The notes under the pieces: model-generated
What the model was told of the DNA's origin: nothing
What the model saw: only the letters and a program-made list of their open reading frames with translations
Databases searched by the model: none
Part shown: positions 16,734 to 26,353 of the stretch, one piece after another
How the letters are laid out: the number at the start of each line of letters is the position of its first letter
How positions within the stretch are numbered: the stretch's first letter is position 1
Program-made: the position numbers and the translations under genes
Source: Streptomyces katrae
Lineage (GTDB): Bacteria > Actinomycetota > Actinomycetes > Streptomycetales > Streptomycetaceae
Assembly: GCF_000717655.1 (NCBI RefSeq)
Contig: NZ_JNZY01000007.1
Location: 1 to 64,000 of the forward strand
Direction: 5' to 3'
DNA: 64,000 nucleotides

Positions 16734-18002
16734 TCACGGATACAGCAGGTACCGCCCCCGCACCGCCGCGAACCGCTCCAGCCCCGCCGCCCAGTCGGCC
16801 GCGATCTCCTCCACCCCGGCCCCTGCGTCCACCATCTTCCGGACCCGGTCCGAGCCGGTCAGCCGGTCGATCCAGTGGTCCGTGCGCCACGCGAAACCGC
16901 TCCACGTCCGCTTCGCCGTCACCAGCAGCCCGATCCCGGCCCGTACCGGATCGAAGGCCGCCCGGTCGTGCACGATCAGCCGGACCCCGCCGCACATCTT
17001 CCCGGCGTGCTTGGAGAAGGCCGGTGTGAAATAGGCCTCCCGGAACCACACCCCGGGCAGCCCCAGCGCCTCGGCCGCCTCCGCCCACCGCCGCCCCACG
17101 CCCTCCGCGCCGGCCACCTCGAAGGGCGTGGTCGTCCCGCGCCCCTCCGACAGGTTGGTGCCCTCGAACAGGCAGGTGCCGGCGTACGCGAGGGCCGTGT
17201 CCGGCGTCGGCACGTTCGGGCTCGGCGGCACCCAGGGCAGTCCGGTCGCCCCGAAGAAGGAGTCCCGCCGCCACCCGGTCATCCGTACCGTGCTCAGCCT
17301 GACCGGCTGGGCGGCCAGGAACTCCCCGTTGAACAGCAGGGCCAGCTCGGCCACCGTCATTCCGTGCGCGAGCGCGATCGGCTCCCGGCCCACGCCGCTC
17401 GCGTACGCGCGCTCCAGCACGGGCCCTGCGGCCCGCCGGCCGCCCACCGGGTTCGGCCGGTCCAGTACGACCACCGCCTTGCCGGCCAGCGCGGCCGCGC
17501 GCATGCAGTCGTACAGGGTCCAGATGTAGGTGTAGAAGCGCGCCCCGACGTCCTGGATGTCGAAGACGACGGTGTCGATCCCGGCGGCCGTGAACACGTC
17601 CGCGAGCTTCTGCCCGCTCTTGCCGTACGTGTCGTACACCGGCAGCCCGGTCGCCGGATCGCGCCCGGCCGTCTCCGAGCCGCCCGCCTGCGCCGTCCCG
17701 CGGAACCCGTGTTCCGGCCCGAACACCGCCACCAGGTCCACCCGGGCGTCCGTGTGCAGTACGTCGACCAGGTGGCGGGCGTCGGCGGTGATCCCGGTGG
17801 GGTTGGTGACCACCCCGACCCGCTGCCCGGCGAGCACCGCGTAGCCGTCCGCTGCGAGCTGCTCGAAGCCCGTGCGCACCCGGTCGGCGGCCCCGGCGGC
17901 CGGGTCCGGCGGCCGTACGGGGGCCGCGCCTGCCGCCCCGAGCGTCCCCAAGGCCCCCGTCGTCCCCGCCAGTCCCAGCAGCCCCCGTCGTGACAGCGTC
18001 AT
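16734..18002 (-). CDS. Secreted NamZ-type exo-beta-N-acetylmuramidase (DUF1343)
   Basis: A 422-residue exported protein. The N-terminus MTLSRRGLLGLAG is a twin-arginine-type signal, followed by an Ala-rich hydrophobic stretch to about residue 30. The mature part has the DUF1343 landmarks VGVVTNPTGI, FGPEHGFRG, DTYGKSGQK, VFDIQDVGARFYTY and GTNLSEGRGTTTPF. DUF1343 proteins were shown to be exo-acting muramidases (NamZ) that remove MurNAc from peptidoglycan fragments, so a role in cell-wall recycling outside the membrane is likely. It is divergent from the SDR gene; the TetR-type operator at 18039 lies in their shared promoter, so it may belong to that regulon. Confidence 0.87.
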   Translation of the reverse strand: MTLSRRGLLGLAGTTGALGTLGAAGAAPVRPPDPAAGAADRVRTGFEQLAADGYAVLAGQRVGVVTNPTGITADARHLVDVLHTDARVDLVAVFGPEHGFRGTAQAGGSETAGRDPATGLPVYDTYGKSGQKLADVFTAAGIDTVVFDIQDVGARFYTYIWTLYDCMRAAALAGKAVVVLDRPNPVGGRRAAGPVLERAYASGVGREPIALAHGMTVAELALLFNGEFLAAQPVRLSTVRMTGWRRDSFFGATGLPWVPPSPNVPTPDTALAYAGTCLFEGTNLSEGRGTTTPFEVAGAEGVGRRWAEAAEALGLPGVWFREAYFTPAFSKHAGKMCGGVRLIVHDRAAFDPVRAGIGLLVTAKRTWSGFAWRTDHWIDRLTGSDRVRKMVDAGAGVEEIAADWAAGLERFAAVRGRYLLYP

Positions 18003-18038
18003 CCGGCCACGCTAGGGGCCGACCCCCTTCCGCCCCGA

Positions 18039-18058
18039 CATACCGACCGGTTAGTCTG
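18039..18058. promoter_or_regulatory. TetR-type operator, copy 2
   Basis: CATACCGACCGGTTAGTCTG, 17 of 20 bases identical to the ideal palindrome; the left half is perfect. A plus-strand -10 candidate TAGTCT (18052-18057) lies inside its right half. It sits between the muramidase gene and the SDR-ligase-TetR operon, so the TetR protein at 20885 would control its own operon from here. Confidence 0.72.
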
Positions 18059-18087
18059 CCCGGCATCCGGCCATGAAAGGTGATCCC

Positions 18088-18852
18088 GTGAGCGCGTACC
18101 AGGACCAGCGAGTCGTCGTCACCGGCGCGGGCGGCGGCATCGGCGCCGCCCTCGCCCACCGCTTCGCCGCCGAGGGGGCCAGGGTCGCGGTCAACGACCT
18201 CGACGCGGCCAAGGCCGCCGCCGTGGCGGACGGGATCGGCGCCCGGGCGATCGCGGTCCCGGGCGATGCCTCGGCCGTCGTGGCCCAGGCCCGCGAGGCC
18301 CTCGGCGGCCGGGTGGACGTCTACTGCGCGAACGCCGGACTCGCCTCGGGCGGCGACGCGTTCGCCGACGAGGGCGTGTGGGAGGCGGCCTGGGACACCA
18401 ACGTCATGGCGCACGTCCGTGCGGCCCGGCTGCTGCTGCCCGACTGGCTGGAGCGCGGGAGCGGGCGCTTCGTGTCCACCGTCTCGGCCGCAGGGCTGCT
18501 GACCATGATCGGAGCGGCGCCGTACAGTGTCACCAAGCACGGTGCGCTCGCCTTCGCGGAGTGGCTCTCGCTGACCTACCGCCACCGCGGCGTGCAGGTC
18601 CACGCCATCTGCCCGCAGGGGGTGCGCACCGACATGCTGACGGCAGCGGGCTCGGCGGGCGACCTCGTCCTCGCGCCGACCGCGATCGAGCCGGAAGCGG
18701 TTGCGGACGCACTGTTCGACGGCATGGAGAAGGGCCGGTTCTTGATCCTCCCGCACCCGGAGGTCGCGGACTACTACGCCGCGCGCGCCACCGAACCGGA
18801 CCGCTGGCTCGGCAGCATGAACCACCTCCAGCAGAAGTGGGAGATCAGGTGA
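18088..18852 (+). CDS. Short-chain dehydrogenase/reductase (SDR)
   Basis: A 254-residue NAD(P)-dependent oxidoreductase of the classical SDR type. Cofactor motif TGAGGGIG at 12-19, structural ANAG at 81-84, and the catalytic Ser133, Tyr146 and Lys150 (YSVTK) are present. The start is the GTG at 18088, six bases after AAAGGTGA; an ATG at 18073 would place that site inside the gene. Its stop overlaps the GTG of the acyl-CoA ligase (GTGA). In a pathway with a CoA ligase it would reduce or oxidise a keto/hydroxy group of an acyl-CoA. The operator at 18039 predicts TetR control. Confidence 0.9.
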   Translation: MSAYQDQRVVVTGAGGGIGAALAHRFAAEGARVAVNDLDAAKAAAVADGIGARAIAVPGDASAVVAQAREALGGRVDVYCANAGLASGGDAFADEGVWEAAWDTNVMAHVRAARLLLPDWLERGSGRFVSTVSAAGLLTMIGAAPYSVTKHGALAFAEWLSLTYRHRGVQVHAICPQGVRTDMLTAAGSAGDLVLAPTAIEPEAVADALFDGMEKGRFLILPHPEVADYYAARATEPDRWLGSMNHLQQKWEIR

Positions 18853-20783
18853 CCCGGCCCTCCGGCTATGCCGCCAAGCCGTGGCTCGGGCTGCTCAGCC
18901 CGGCCCAGCGCGCCCCCGTCTCGCCGCCGCCCAGCGTGCTGCACGCCTTCCGCGACGCCGTAGCCCGGGCCCCGGAGCGCACCGCGCTGGCCTACTTCGA
19001 CGGCCGCATCGGCTACGCGGAGACCGACGCGCTCTCGGACTCCGTCGCCGGCCACCTCGCGGTGCGCGGCATCCGCCGCGGGGACCGGGTCGCCGTCATG
19101 CTGCAGAACACCCCGCACTTCGTGCTCGCCGTCCTGGCCGCCTGGAAGGCCGGGGCGGTGGTCGTCCCGCTCAACCCCATGTACAAATCGGGTGAGATCG
19201 GCCATATCCTGCGCGACTCGGGGGCTTCCGCGCTGATCTGCGACGGCCGCGCGTGGACGGCGTACGTGGCCGACGCCGTCCGCGGTACGGCCGTACGCGT
19301 CGCCCTGACCGCCTCGGACCGGGACTTCCAGACCCGGAACGACCCGCGCGTCTTCGCTCCGACTGAGCCGGGCTCCGCCACCGCGCCGGTCCCGATCGCA
19401 CCGGTCCCGATCGCGCAGGTTCCGATCGCGCAGGTTCCGACCGCGCAGGTTCCGACCGGGCAGGTCCCGACCGCGCCGGCTCCGACCGCGCCCGTCCCGA
19501 CCGCGCCGGACCGTTCCGCGCCGGGCTCCGCCCCGGCGTCGGCCGGCGCCGCCGGACTGATCCCGCAGCCGCGACGCCCACTGGCCGGATCCGCCGAGTC
19601 GGGACCCGCCCGCCCCGACGCCGTCACCGCCGGCGTCCCGGCCCCGGCCGGCGTCCCGGCCCCGGCCGACCTCACCGCCGTGGCCCGCCAGGGCCACCCC
19701 GCCCCGCCGGACCCCGGCCTCACCGCCGCCGACACCGCGCTCATCAGCTACACCTCCGGCACCAGCGGCACCCCCAAGGGCGCCATGAACCCGCACGGCG
19801 CGCTCACCCACAACGCCGTCCGGCAGGTCACCGGGCACCCGCTCCCCGAAGGCGCCGCGTACTTCGCCCTCGCGCCCCTGTTCCACATCACCGGCATGGT
19901 CTGCGAGCTCGCCGCCTGCTTCGCCAACGCCGGCACGCTCGTCCTCGCCCACCGCTTCGACGCCGGCGTCGTCCTCGACGCCTTCCTCGAGCACCGCCCC
20001 GCCTACACCGTCGGCCCGGCCACCGCCTTCATGGCCCTCGCCGCCCACCCCGAGGTCACCCCGGACCACTTCGCCTCGTTCCAGGTGATCTCCTCCGGCG
20101 GCGCCCCGCTCCCGCCCGCCCTGGTCGAACGCCTCCGCGCCGCCTTCGGCTTCTACCTGCGCAACGGCTACGGCCTCACCGAGTGCACCGCCCCCTGCGC
20201 CTCCGTGCCCGTGCACCTCGAAGCCCCGGTGGACCCCGCCTCCGGCACACTCTCCGTGGGCCTGCCCGGCGCCGACACGCTCGTACGGATCCTGGACGAG
20301 CACGGCGGCGAGGCACCCTTCGGCGAGACCGGCGAGATAGCCGTCCGCGGACCCCAGGTCGTCCCCGGCTACTGGGGGCTGCCGGCGGACACCGCCAAGG
20401 CCTTCCCGGACGGTGAACTGCGCACCGGCGACGTCGGTTTCATGGACGCGGACGGCTGGCTCTACGTCGTCGACCGCAAGAAGGACATGATCAACGCCTC
20501 CGGGTTCAAGGTCTGGCCGCGCGAGGTCGAGGACGTGCTCTACACCCACCCCGCCGTGCGCGAGGCGGCCGTGGTCGGCGTCCCGGACCCGTACCGCGGC
20601 GAGAGCGTGAAGGCGTACGTCAGCCTGCGCCCCGGCACCTCGGTGCGGCCGGAGGAACTGTCCGCGTACTGCGCCGCCCGCATCGCCGCCTACAAATACC
20701 CGCGGCAAGTGGAGATCCTGCCTGTTCTGCCGAAGACGACGAGTGGCAAGATCCTGCGACGGGAACTGCGCGATCGCGGCTGA
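18849..20783 (+). CDS. AMP-forming acyl-CoA synthetase/ligase with a repeat insertion
   Basis: A 644-residue ANL-superfamily ligase that activates a carboxylic acid to acyl-CoA through acyl-AMP. The P-loop-like motif YTSGTSGTPKGA lies near residue 300, NGYGLTECTAP near 440, RTGDVGFMDADGWLYVVDRKKDM near 525 (motif ends RTGD and DRKKDM), and the adenylation lysine is Lys634 in TTSGKILRREL. Residues 179-218 are eight tandem pentapeptides (such as AQVPT) followed by further Pro/Ala-rich sequence to about 295, an insertion of roughly 110 residues absent from ordinary family members of about 520-550. Translationally coupled to the SDR. Substrate chain unknown. Confidence 0.9.
   Translation: MTRPSGYAAKPWLGLLSPAQRAPVSPPPSVLHAFRDAVARAPERTALAYFDGRIGYAETDALSDSVAGHLAVRGIRRGDRVAVMLQNTPHFVLAVLAAWKAGAVVVPLNPMYKSGEIGHILRDSGASALICDGRAWTAYVADAVRGTAVRVALTASDRDFQTRNDPRVFAPTEPGSATAPVPIAPVPIAQVPIAQVPTAQVPTGQVPTAPAPTAPVPTAPDRSAPGSAPASAGAAGLIPQPRRPLAGSAESGPARPDAVTAGVPAPAGVPAPADLTAVARQGHPAPPDPGLTAADTALISYTSGTSGTPKGAMNPHGALTHNAVRQVTGHPLPEGAAYFALAPLFHITGMVCELAACFANAGTLVLAHRFDAGVVLDAFLEHRPAYTVGPATAFMALAAHPEVTPDHFASFQVISSGGAPLPPALVERLRAAFGFYLRNGYGLTECTAPCASVPVHLEAPVDPASGTLSVGLPGADTLVRILDEHGGEAPFGETGEIAVRGPQVVPGYWGLPADTAKAFPDGELRTGDVGFMDADGWLYVVDRKKDMINASGFKVWPREVEDVLYTHPAVREAAVVGVPDPYRGESVKAYVSLRPGTSVRPEELSAYCAARIAAYKYPRQVEILPVLPKTTSGKILRRELRDRG
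19383..19502 (+). repeat. Eight tandem 15-base units inside the acyl-CoA ligase gene
   Basis: Units of the form GCGCAGGTTCCGACC follow one another eight times with small changes and encode Ala-Pro/Gln-Val-Pro-Ile/Thr. The array is in frame and forms a proline-rich linker in the N-terminal domain. Confidence 0.9.
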
Positions 20784-20795
20784 AAACAGCCGTAC

Positions 20796-20855
20796 GGTCG
20801 TACAGCAGGTCGTACAGCAGGTCGTTCTGCCGGTTGCTCTGCCGGTCGTACGGAC
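20796..20855 (+). repeat. Five tandem 12-base units between ligase and TetR genes
   Basis: GGTCGTACAGCA, the same again, GGTCGTTCTGCC, GGTTGCTCTGCC and GGTCGTACGGAC follow one another without gaps, between the ligase stop (20781-20783) and the TetR start (20885). The first two units are identical and the rest diverged. It is non-coding as annotated; a spacer or binding array is possible. Confidence 0.75.
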
Positions 20856-20884
20856 CAGAGATCAGGGAAGGGAAGGTCAGCGCC

Positions 20885-21490
20885 ATGGCTGCCAGGACCA
20901 CGGAGCCCGAAGGCACGCACGAAGCCCCGGTGCCGCAGCGGCTGCTGGCCGTCGCCACCCGGCTGTTCGCCGAGCGCGGCTACGACCGCACCTCCGTACA
21001 GGAGATCGTCGAGGCGGCCGGGGTCACCAAGGGTGCGCTCTACCACTACTTCGGGTCCAAGGACGACCTGCTCCACGAGGTGTACGCGCGGATGCTGCGC
21101 CTCCAGCAGCAGCGCCTGGACGCCGTGGCCGATTCCGATGCCCCGGTCGAGGAGCGGCTGCGCGCCGCGGCCGCCGACGTGGTGGTCACCACCATCGAGA
21201 ACCTCGACGACGCGGCGATCTTCTTCCGGTCGATGCACCAGCTCAGCCCGGAGAAGTTCAAGCAGGTACGGGCGGAGCGCCGGCGCTATCACGAGCGCTT
21301 CCGGGCGCTGGTCGAGGAAGGCCAGCGCACCGGAGTGTTCTCCACTGCCACGCCCGCGGACCTGGTGGTGGACTACCACTTCGGCTCCGTCCACCACCTG
21401 TCCACCTGGTACCGCACGGACGGCCCGCTCACGCCGCAGCAGGTCGCCGATCACCTCGCCGACCTGCTGCTGCGCGCGCTGCGACCGTAG
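20885..21490 (+). CDS. TetR/AcrR-family regulator, proposed repressor of the acyl-CoA regulon
   Basis: A 201-residue TetR-family regulator. The DNA-binding domain spans about residues 17-63 with LFAERGYDRTSVQEIVEAAG and GALYHYFGSKDDLL; the ligand domain contains DDAAIFFRSMHQLSPEKFKQVRAERRRYHE, here noted only by its ends DDAAIFF and RRRYHE, typical of actinobacterial TetR proteins that sense acyl-CoAs (KstR/FadR-like). Start at the ATG after AGGGAAGG; 17 more in-frame codons upstream are unlikely. Third gene of the SDR-ligase operon, and the natural candidate to bind the palindromes at 2231, 18039 and 25240. Confidence 0.88.
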   Translation: MAARTTEPEGTHEAPVPQRLLAVATRLFAERGYDRTSVQEIVEAAGVTKGALYHYFGSKDDLLHEVYARMLRLQQQRLDAVADSDAPVEERLRAAAADVVVTTIENLDDAAIFFRSMHQLSPEKFKQVRAERRRYHERFRALVEEGQRTGVFSTATPADLVVDYHFGSVHHLSTWYRTDGPLTPQQVADHLADLLLRALRP

Positions 21491-21518
21491 GAGAGCGGTC
21501 AGTGCGTCCGGTCTCCCG

Positions 21519-22718
<1,200 letters not shown>

Positions 22719-22722
22719 CTGG

Positions 22723-22773
22723 AGGGTTCTCCTCATGTTGACGTGTGGGGCGTCAAACCTTCTGGAGAACCCT
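22723..22773 (-). promoter_or_regulatory. Leader hairpin that hides the ribosome site of the S8 protease gene
   Basis: Perfect ten-base inverted repeat: AGGGTTCTCC at 22723-22732 and GGAGAACCCT at 22764-22773. In the minus-strand mRNA the arm nearest the start codon is GGAGAACCCT, which contains the Shine-Dalgarno GGAG. A second perfect stem, TTGACG (22738-22743) with CGTCAA (22751-22756), is nested inside. The folded form would block translation initiation. The rest of the leader (22774-22907) is AT-richer and has TTCGCA-N10-TGCGAA at 22864-22885. Confidence 0.7.
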
Positions 22774-22907
22774 GATCCGATTGACAGGCGCAAATCAAGA
22801 ACGCCTCGGCGTGGCGCGGTTGTTCAACAAGGTTTCTTAAAAGGCCTCCCGCATCGCCTTCACTTCGCACATGGGTTCATGCGAACTCCCGCACGATTCC
22901 TACACGT

Positions 22908-24137
22908 TCAGGGGCGACCCGCGTACTTCTTCAACTCCCGGTGCGCCAGCGAACGCTGGTGCACCTCGTCCGGTCCGTCCGCCAGCCGCAGCGTCCGCGC
23001 CGCCGCCCACAGTTCGGCGAGCGGGAAGTCCTGGCTCACCCCGCCCGCGCCGTGCAACTGCACAGCGTCGTCCAGGATCCGCACCACCGCCCGCGGGGTC
23101 GCGATCTTGATGGCCTGGATCTCGGTGTGCGCACCCCGGTTGCCGACCGTGTCCATCAGCCAGGCCGTCTTCAGGACCAGCAGCCGCAGCTGCTCCACCG
23201 TGACCCGGGCGTCCGCGATCCAGTTCTGTACGACGCCCTGCGCGGCCAGCTCCTTGCCGAAGGCCGTACGCCCCACCGCGCGTCGGCACATCAGCTCGAT
23301 GGCCCGCTCCGCCATGCCGATCAGCCGCATGCAGTGGTGGATCCGGCCCGGGCCGAGCCGGGCCTGGGCGATCGCGAAGCCGGTGCCCTCCTCGCCGATC
23401 AGGTTCGCGGCCGGGACCCGGGCCCCGTCGAAGACCACCTCGGCGTGGCCGCCGTGGTCGTGGTCCTCGTAGCCGTACACCGTCATCGCCCGGCGCACCT
23501 CGACGCCCGGGGTGTCCCGCGGGACCAGGATCATCGACTGCTGGCGGCGCGGGTCGGAGCCCTCCGGGTCCGTCTTGCCCATGACGATGAAGATCTTGCA
23601 GTCCGGGTTCATGGCCCCGGAGATGAACCACTTGCGGCCGGTGACCACGTATGCGTCACCGCTCGCCGAACGCTCGATCCGGGTCTCGATGTTCGTCGCG
23701 TCCGAGGAGGCCACCTCGGGCTCGGTCATCGCGAAGGCGGACCGGATCTCGCCGGCCAGCAGCGGCTCGAGCCACTGCTTCTTCTGCTCCTCGTTGCCGA
23801 ACTGCGCGAGCAGTTCCATGTTCCCGGTGTCCGGTGCCGCGCAGTTGGTCGCCATCGGCGCCAGGTGCGGGCTTCGGCCGGTGATCTCGGCGAGCGGGGC
23901 GTACTGCAGGTTGGTCAGCCCGGCGCCGTGCTCCGCATCGGGCAAGAAGAGGTTCCACAGGCCCTGACGGCGCGCCTCGGCCTTCAGCTCACCGAAGACG
24001 GCCGGGGTGTCCCAGGGCGAGGCCAGCCGCGCGCGCTGCTCGGCGGCGACGGGCTCCGCCGGGTACACGTACTCGTCCATGAACGCGAGGAGCCGTGCAC
24101 GGAGTTCCTCGGTCCGGGCGTCGAATGCGAAGTCCAT
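22908..24137 (-). CDS. Acyl-CoA dehydrogenase of the ACAD10/ACAD11 type
   Basis: A 409-residue acyl-CoA-dehydrogenase-fold flavoprotein. N-terminal helical domain, then FAMTEPEVASSDATNI (about 136-151) and RKWFISGAMNPDCKI in the beta domain, and at the C-terminus QLHGAGGVSQDFPLA and the ADGPDEVH segment, which is typical of ACAD10/11-like proteins instead of the YEGT of straight-chain enzymes. It lies nine bases downstream of a kinase gene; in mammals the two domains are one polypeptide (ACAD10, ACAD11). Such enzymes act on 4-phosphohydroxyacyl-CoA made by the kinase, giving an enoyl-CoA. A simple long-chain acyl-CoA dehydrogenase remains possible. Confidence 0.88.
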   Translation of the reverse strand: MDFAFDARTEELRARLLAFMDEYVYPAEPVAAEQRARLASPWDTPAVFGELKAEARRQGLWNLFLPDAEHGAGLTNLQYAPLAEITGRSPHLAPMATNCAAPDTGNMELLAQFGNEEQKKQWLEPLLAGEIRSAFAMTEPEVASSDATNIETRIERSASGDAYVVTGRKWFISGAMNPDCKIFIVMGKTDPEGSDPRRQQSMILVPRDTPGVEVRRAMTVYGYEDHDHGGHAEVVFDGARVPAANLIGEEGTGFAIAQARLGPGRIHHCMRLIGMAERAIELMCRRAVGRTAFGKELAAQGVVQNWIADARVTVEQLRLLVLKTAWLMDTVGNRGAHTEIQAIKIATPRAVVRILDDAVQLHGAGGVSQDFPLAELWAAARTLRLADGPDEVHQRSLAHRELKKYAGRP

Positions 24138-24146
24138 GGGTGTGTC

Positions 24147-25190
24147 TCAGCCTTCCTGGAGGGTGGTCAGACCGTGCTCGATGAAGACCGGGACCAGCTC
24201 GCCGATCCGGTCGAAGCCCGCGCCCACCGTCTGCCCGAGCGTGTAGCGGTAGTGGATGCCCTCGAGGATCACCGCGAGCTTGAACCAGGCGAAGGCCGTG
24301 TACCAGGCGATCGCGCCGGTGTCCCGGCCGGAGCGGGCGGCGTACCTCTCGATCAGCTCGGCCGGCGCCGGATGGCCGGGGGCGCCGCTCGTCGTGCTGA
24401 CCGGGGAATCGGTCAGCCCCAGGTCCGAGCTGTACATCACCAGCAGCCCGAGGTCGGTCAGCGGATCGCCGAGCGTGGACATCTCCCAGTCCAGCACCGC
24501 CCGGATCGTGTCGTCCGGGCCGCCGATCAGCACGTTGTCCAGCCGGAAGTCGCCGTGCACGACGGTCGGGGCGGGGGAGTCGGGCAGGGCGCGGCCGAGC
24601 GCGCCGTGCAGCTCGTCGATGCCCGCGAGCTCGCGCCCCCGGGAGGCCGCGAGCTGCTTGCCCCAGCGGCGCAGCTGGCGGTCGAGGAAGCCCTCGGGCC
24701 GGCCGAAGTCGCCCAGGCCCACCGCCTCCGGGTCCACCGCGTGCAGGTCGACCAGCGTGTCGACGAGGCCCAGGACCGCCCGGCGGGTGCGCTCGGGGCC
24801 GATCGCGGCCAGCTGCCCGGCCGTCCGGTACGGCACCCCGTCCACGTACTCCATGACGTAGAACGGCGCCCCGAGGACCGACTCGTCCTCGCACAGCAGC
24901 ACCGGCTCCGGCACCGGCACGGCCGTACCGTGCAGCGCCCGGATCACCCGGTGCTCGCGCCGCATGTCGTGCGCCGTCGCCAGGACGTGGCCGAGCGGCG
25001 GGCGGCGCACCACCCAGCGGCCGGTGCCGTCGGTGACCTCGTACGTGAGGTTCGAGCGGCCGCCTTCGATCAGCCGGCCGCGCAGCTCCCCGGCCACGAG
25101 CCCCGGCCGCGCCCGGTCGAGATGACCGCGCAGCCGCTCCAGATCGAGGCCCTTGGGGCCGGCTGAAGCGGACGCTGACGCTGAGGTCAT
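24147..25190 (-). CDS. APH-fold phosphotransferase (ACAD10/11-type kinase, LvaA-like)
   Basis: A 347-residue aminoglycoside-phosphotransferase-fold kinase. The catalytic loop is VVHGDFRLDNVLI with Asp214, and the metal site is DWEMSTLGDP with Asp234; the N-lobe has GGRSNLTYEV and the Arg pair of WVVRRPP typical of the ACAD10/11 kinase group. Family members phosphorylate a hydroxyl on 4-hydroxyacyl-CoA rather than antibiotics. Start is the ATG at 25190 with GGAGG eight bases before; an ATG three codons earlier has no such site. First gene of a two-gene operon with the dehydrogenase at 22908; the operator at 25240 lies in its promoter. Confidence 0.87.
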   Translation of the reverse strand: MTSASASASAGPKGLDLERLRGHLDRARPGLVAGELRGRLIEGGRSNLTYEVTDGTGRWVVRRPPLGHVLATAHDMRREHRVIRALHGTAVPVPEPVLLCEDESVLGAPFYVMEYVDGVPYRTAGQLAAIGPERTRRAVLGLVDTLVDLHAVDPEAVGLGDFGRPEGFLDRQLRRWGKQLAASRGRELAGIDELHGALGRALPDSPAPTVVHGDFRLDNVLIGGPDDTIRAVLDWEMSTLGDPLTDLGLLVMYSSDLGLTDSPVSTTSGAPGHPAPAELIERYAARSGRDTGAIAWYTAFAWFKLAVILEGIHYRYTLGQTVGAGFDRIGELVPVFIEHGLTTLQEG

Positions 25191-25239
25191 GGTGCGCACC
25201 TCCGTGCGGAGTGGACGAGGACGAGCGAACGAGAGCCAT

Positions 25240-25259
25240 CATGCCGACCAGTCGGTATG
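25240..25259. promoter_or_regulatory. TetR-type operator, copy 3
   Basis: CATGCCGACCAGTCGGTATG, 18 of 20 bases identical to CATACCGACCGGTCGGTATG. On the minus strand the last four bases plus AT give a -10-like CATGAT at the same place relative to the operator as TATGCT in copy 1. It precedes the kinase-dehydrogenase operon. Confidence 0.72.
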
Positions 25260-25277
25260 TCGTCCAGTGCGCAGGGC

Positions 25278-25321
25278 CCACGAGTACGGGCCGCAGGCGA
25301 TCCCCCGGCCCGTACTCGTGG
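25278..25321 (-). terminator. Strong hairpin after the MBL-fold gene
   Basis: Perfect 15-base inverted repeat (25278-25292 with 25307-25321; arm CCACGAGTACGGGCC) and a 14-base loop, directly beyond the stop of the metallo-hydrolase gene. No U-tract, as usual in Streptomyces. It also insulates the promoter of the kinase operon. Confidence 0.85.
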
Positions 25322-25322
25322 C

Positions 25323-26234
25323 TCACGCGTGACAGAGGATCGGCGTCCCGCCGTTCATCACCGTCATGTCCTGGAGCACCGCCAGTATGTTCAGCGGCGC
25401 CCCTTCCGGCTCGCCGGCCAGCTCCGCGTACGCCCGGTGCAGGTTCGCCACCAGCCGCTCGCTCTCCCGCCACGCCCCGAACTCGCCGAGATCGGCCTCG
25501 CGCGCCACCTCCAGCGGGGTCAGCCCCTTCTCCCTGCCCTCCCGGGCGAGTTCGGCCACGTACTGCAGATAGCGCTCGGTCGCCTCGTACGCGGACGGGT
25601 CCGTCAACGGCCCGTGGCCCGGTACGACGGTCTCCGCGCCGAGCGAGCGCAGCAGCTCCAGCGCCCGCAGCGAACCGGCCAGCGAGCCCATCGCGAGGAA
25701 CGGCGTGCCCTCGGCGAAGACCAGGTCACCGGTGAACACGGTCCGCTGCCGGGGCAGGAACACGATCGAGTCCCCGGTGGTGTGTGCGACGCCCGGGTGG
25801 ATGACCTGGACCTCCGTATCGCCCAGGTGCAGGGTCGTCCGGTCGTTGTACGTGAGGTCGGGCGGAGTGATCTCGATCGCACCGAAGTCGGTCGCCGGCC
25901 AGATCATCTCCAGCTGGTGACCGGCGGCGAGCTGCTCGGTGCGCGCGTTGTCGTGCCCGAGGACCAGGGCCTCGGGGGCGAAGACGCCGTTGCCGTACGT
26001 GTGGTCGCCGTGGTGGTGGGTGTTGACCAGCGTGCGCGGCAACGGCACCCCGGCCGACACGACCGCCTCGCGCAGGGCCCGTGCCCGCCGCTCGGTGGCC
26101 GCCGTGTCGATGAGAAGGGTCCGGCCGCCGTCGCTCACGAAGCCGGCGTTGTTGAGGCACCAGCCGCCGTCCGGCTGGACGTAGGCGTACACCCCGCTCA
26201 CGGGCTGGACGAGGTACGGCTCTTCGGCGGTCAT
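25323..26234 (-). CDS. Metallo-beta-lactamase-fold hydrolase
   Basis: A 303-residue MBL-superfamily enzyme. The metal motif HxHxDH is NTHHHGDHTYGN (His73, His75, Asp77, His78); further ligands are in HPGVAHTTGDS, FTGDLVF and VVPGHGP. The arrangement is that of quinoprotein-relay or Zn-dependent thioester/alkylsulfatase-like hydrolases, not of true beta-lactamases. No signal peptide. ATG at 26234 follows GGGGAGAG. The promoter region has GACAAGCGCTCGG at 26257, which partly resembles the TAAGCGCTTGCTCA operators. Substrate unknown; the neighbourhood suggests an acyl thioester or ester. Confidence 0.87.
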   Translation of the reverse strand: MTAEEPYLVQPVSGVYAYVQPDGGWCLNNAGFVSDGGRTLLIDTAATERRARALREAVVSAGVPLPRTLVNTHHHGDHTYGNGVFAPEALVLGHDNARTEQLAAGHQLEMIWPATDFGAIEITPPDLTYNDRTTLHLGDTEVQVIHPGVAHTTGDSIVFLPRQRTVFTGDLVFAEGTPFLAMGSLAGSLRALELLRSLGAETVVPGHGPLTDPSAYEATERYLQYVAELAREGREKGLTPLEVAREADLGEFGAWRESERLVANLHRAYAELAGEPEGAPLNILAVLQDMTVMNGGTPILCHA

Positions 26235-26353
26235 CTGCTCTCCCCGGGTCGCTCTGACAAGCGCTCGGCATCCTGCCAGTCGTGGCGGCGCCGGGGGAGA
26301 GCGGGGCCGGTCGGTACGGCTCCGGCGGCGGTCAGCGGTGCACCACCGGTCCG

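Noticed and set aside
24147..25190. Aminoglycoside resistance gene
   Set aside because: The APH fold is present, but the sequence pattern and the adjacent ACAD-type gene match ACAD10/11-like kinases, not antibiotic phosphotransferases.
25323..26234. Beta-lactamase
   Set aside because: HxHxDH is shared by the whole MBL superfamily; there is no signal peptide and the length and spacing fit other hydrolases.
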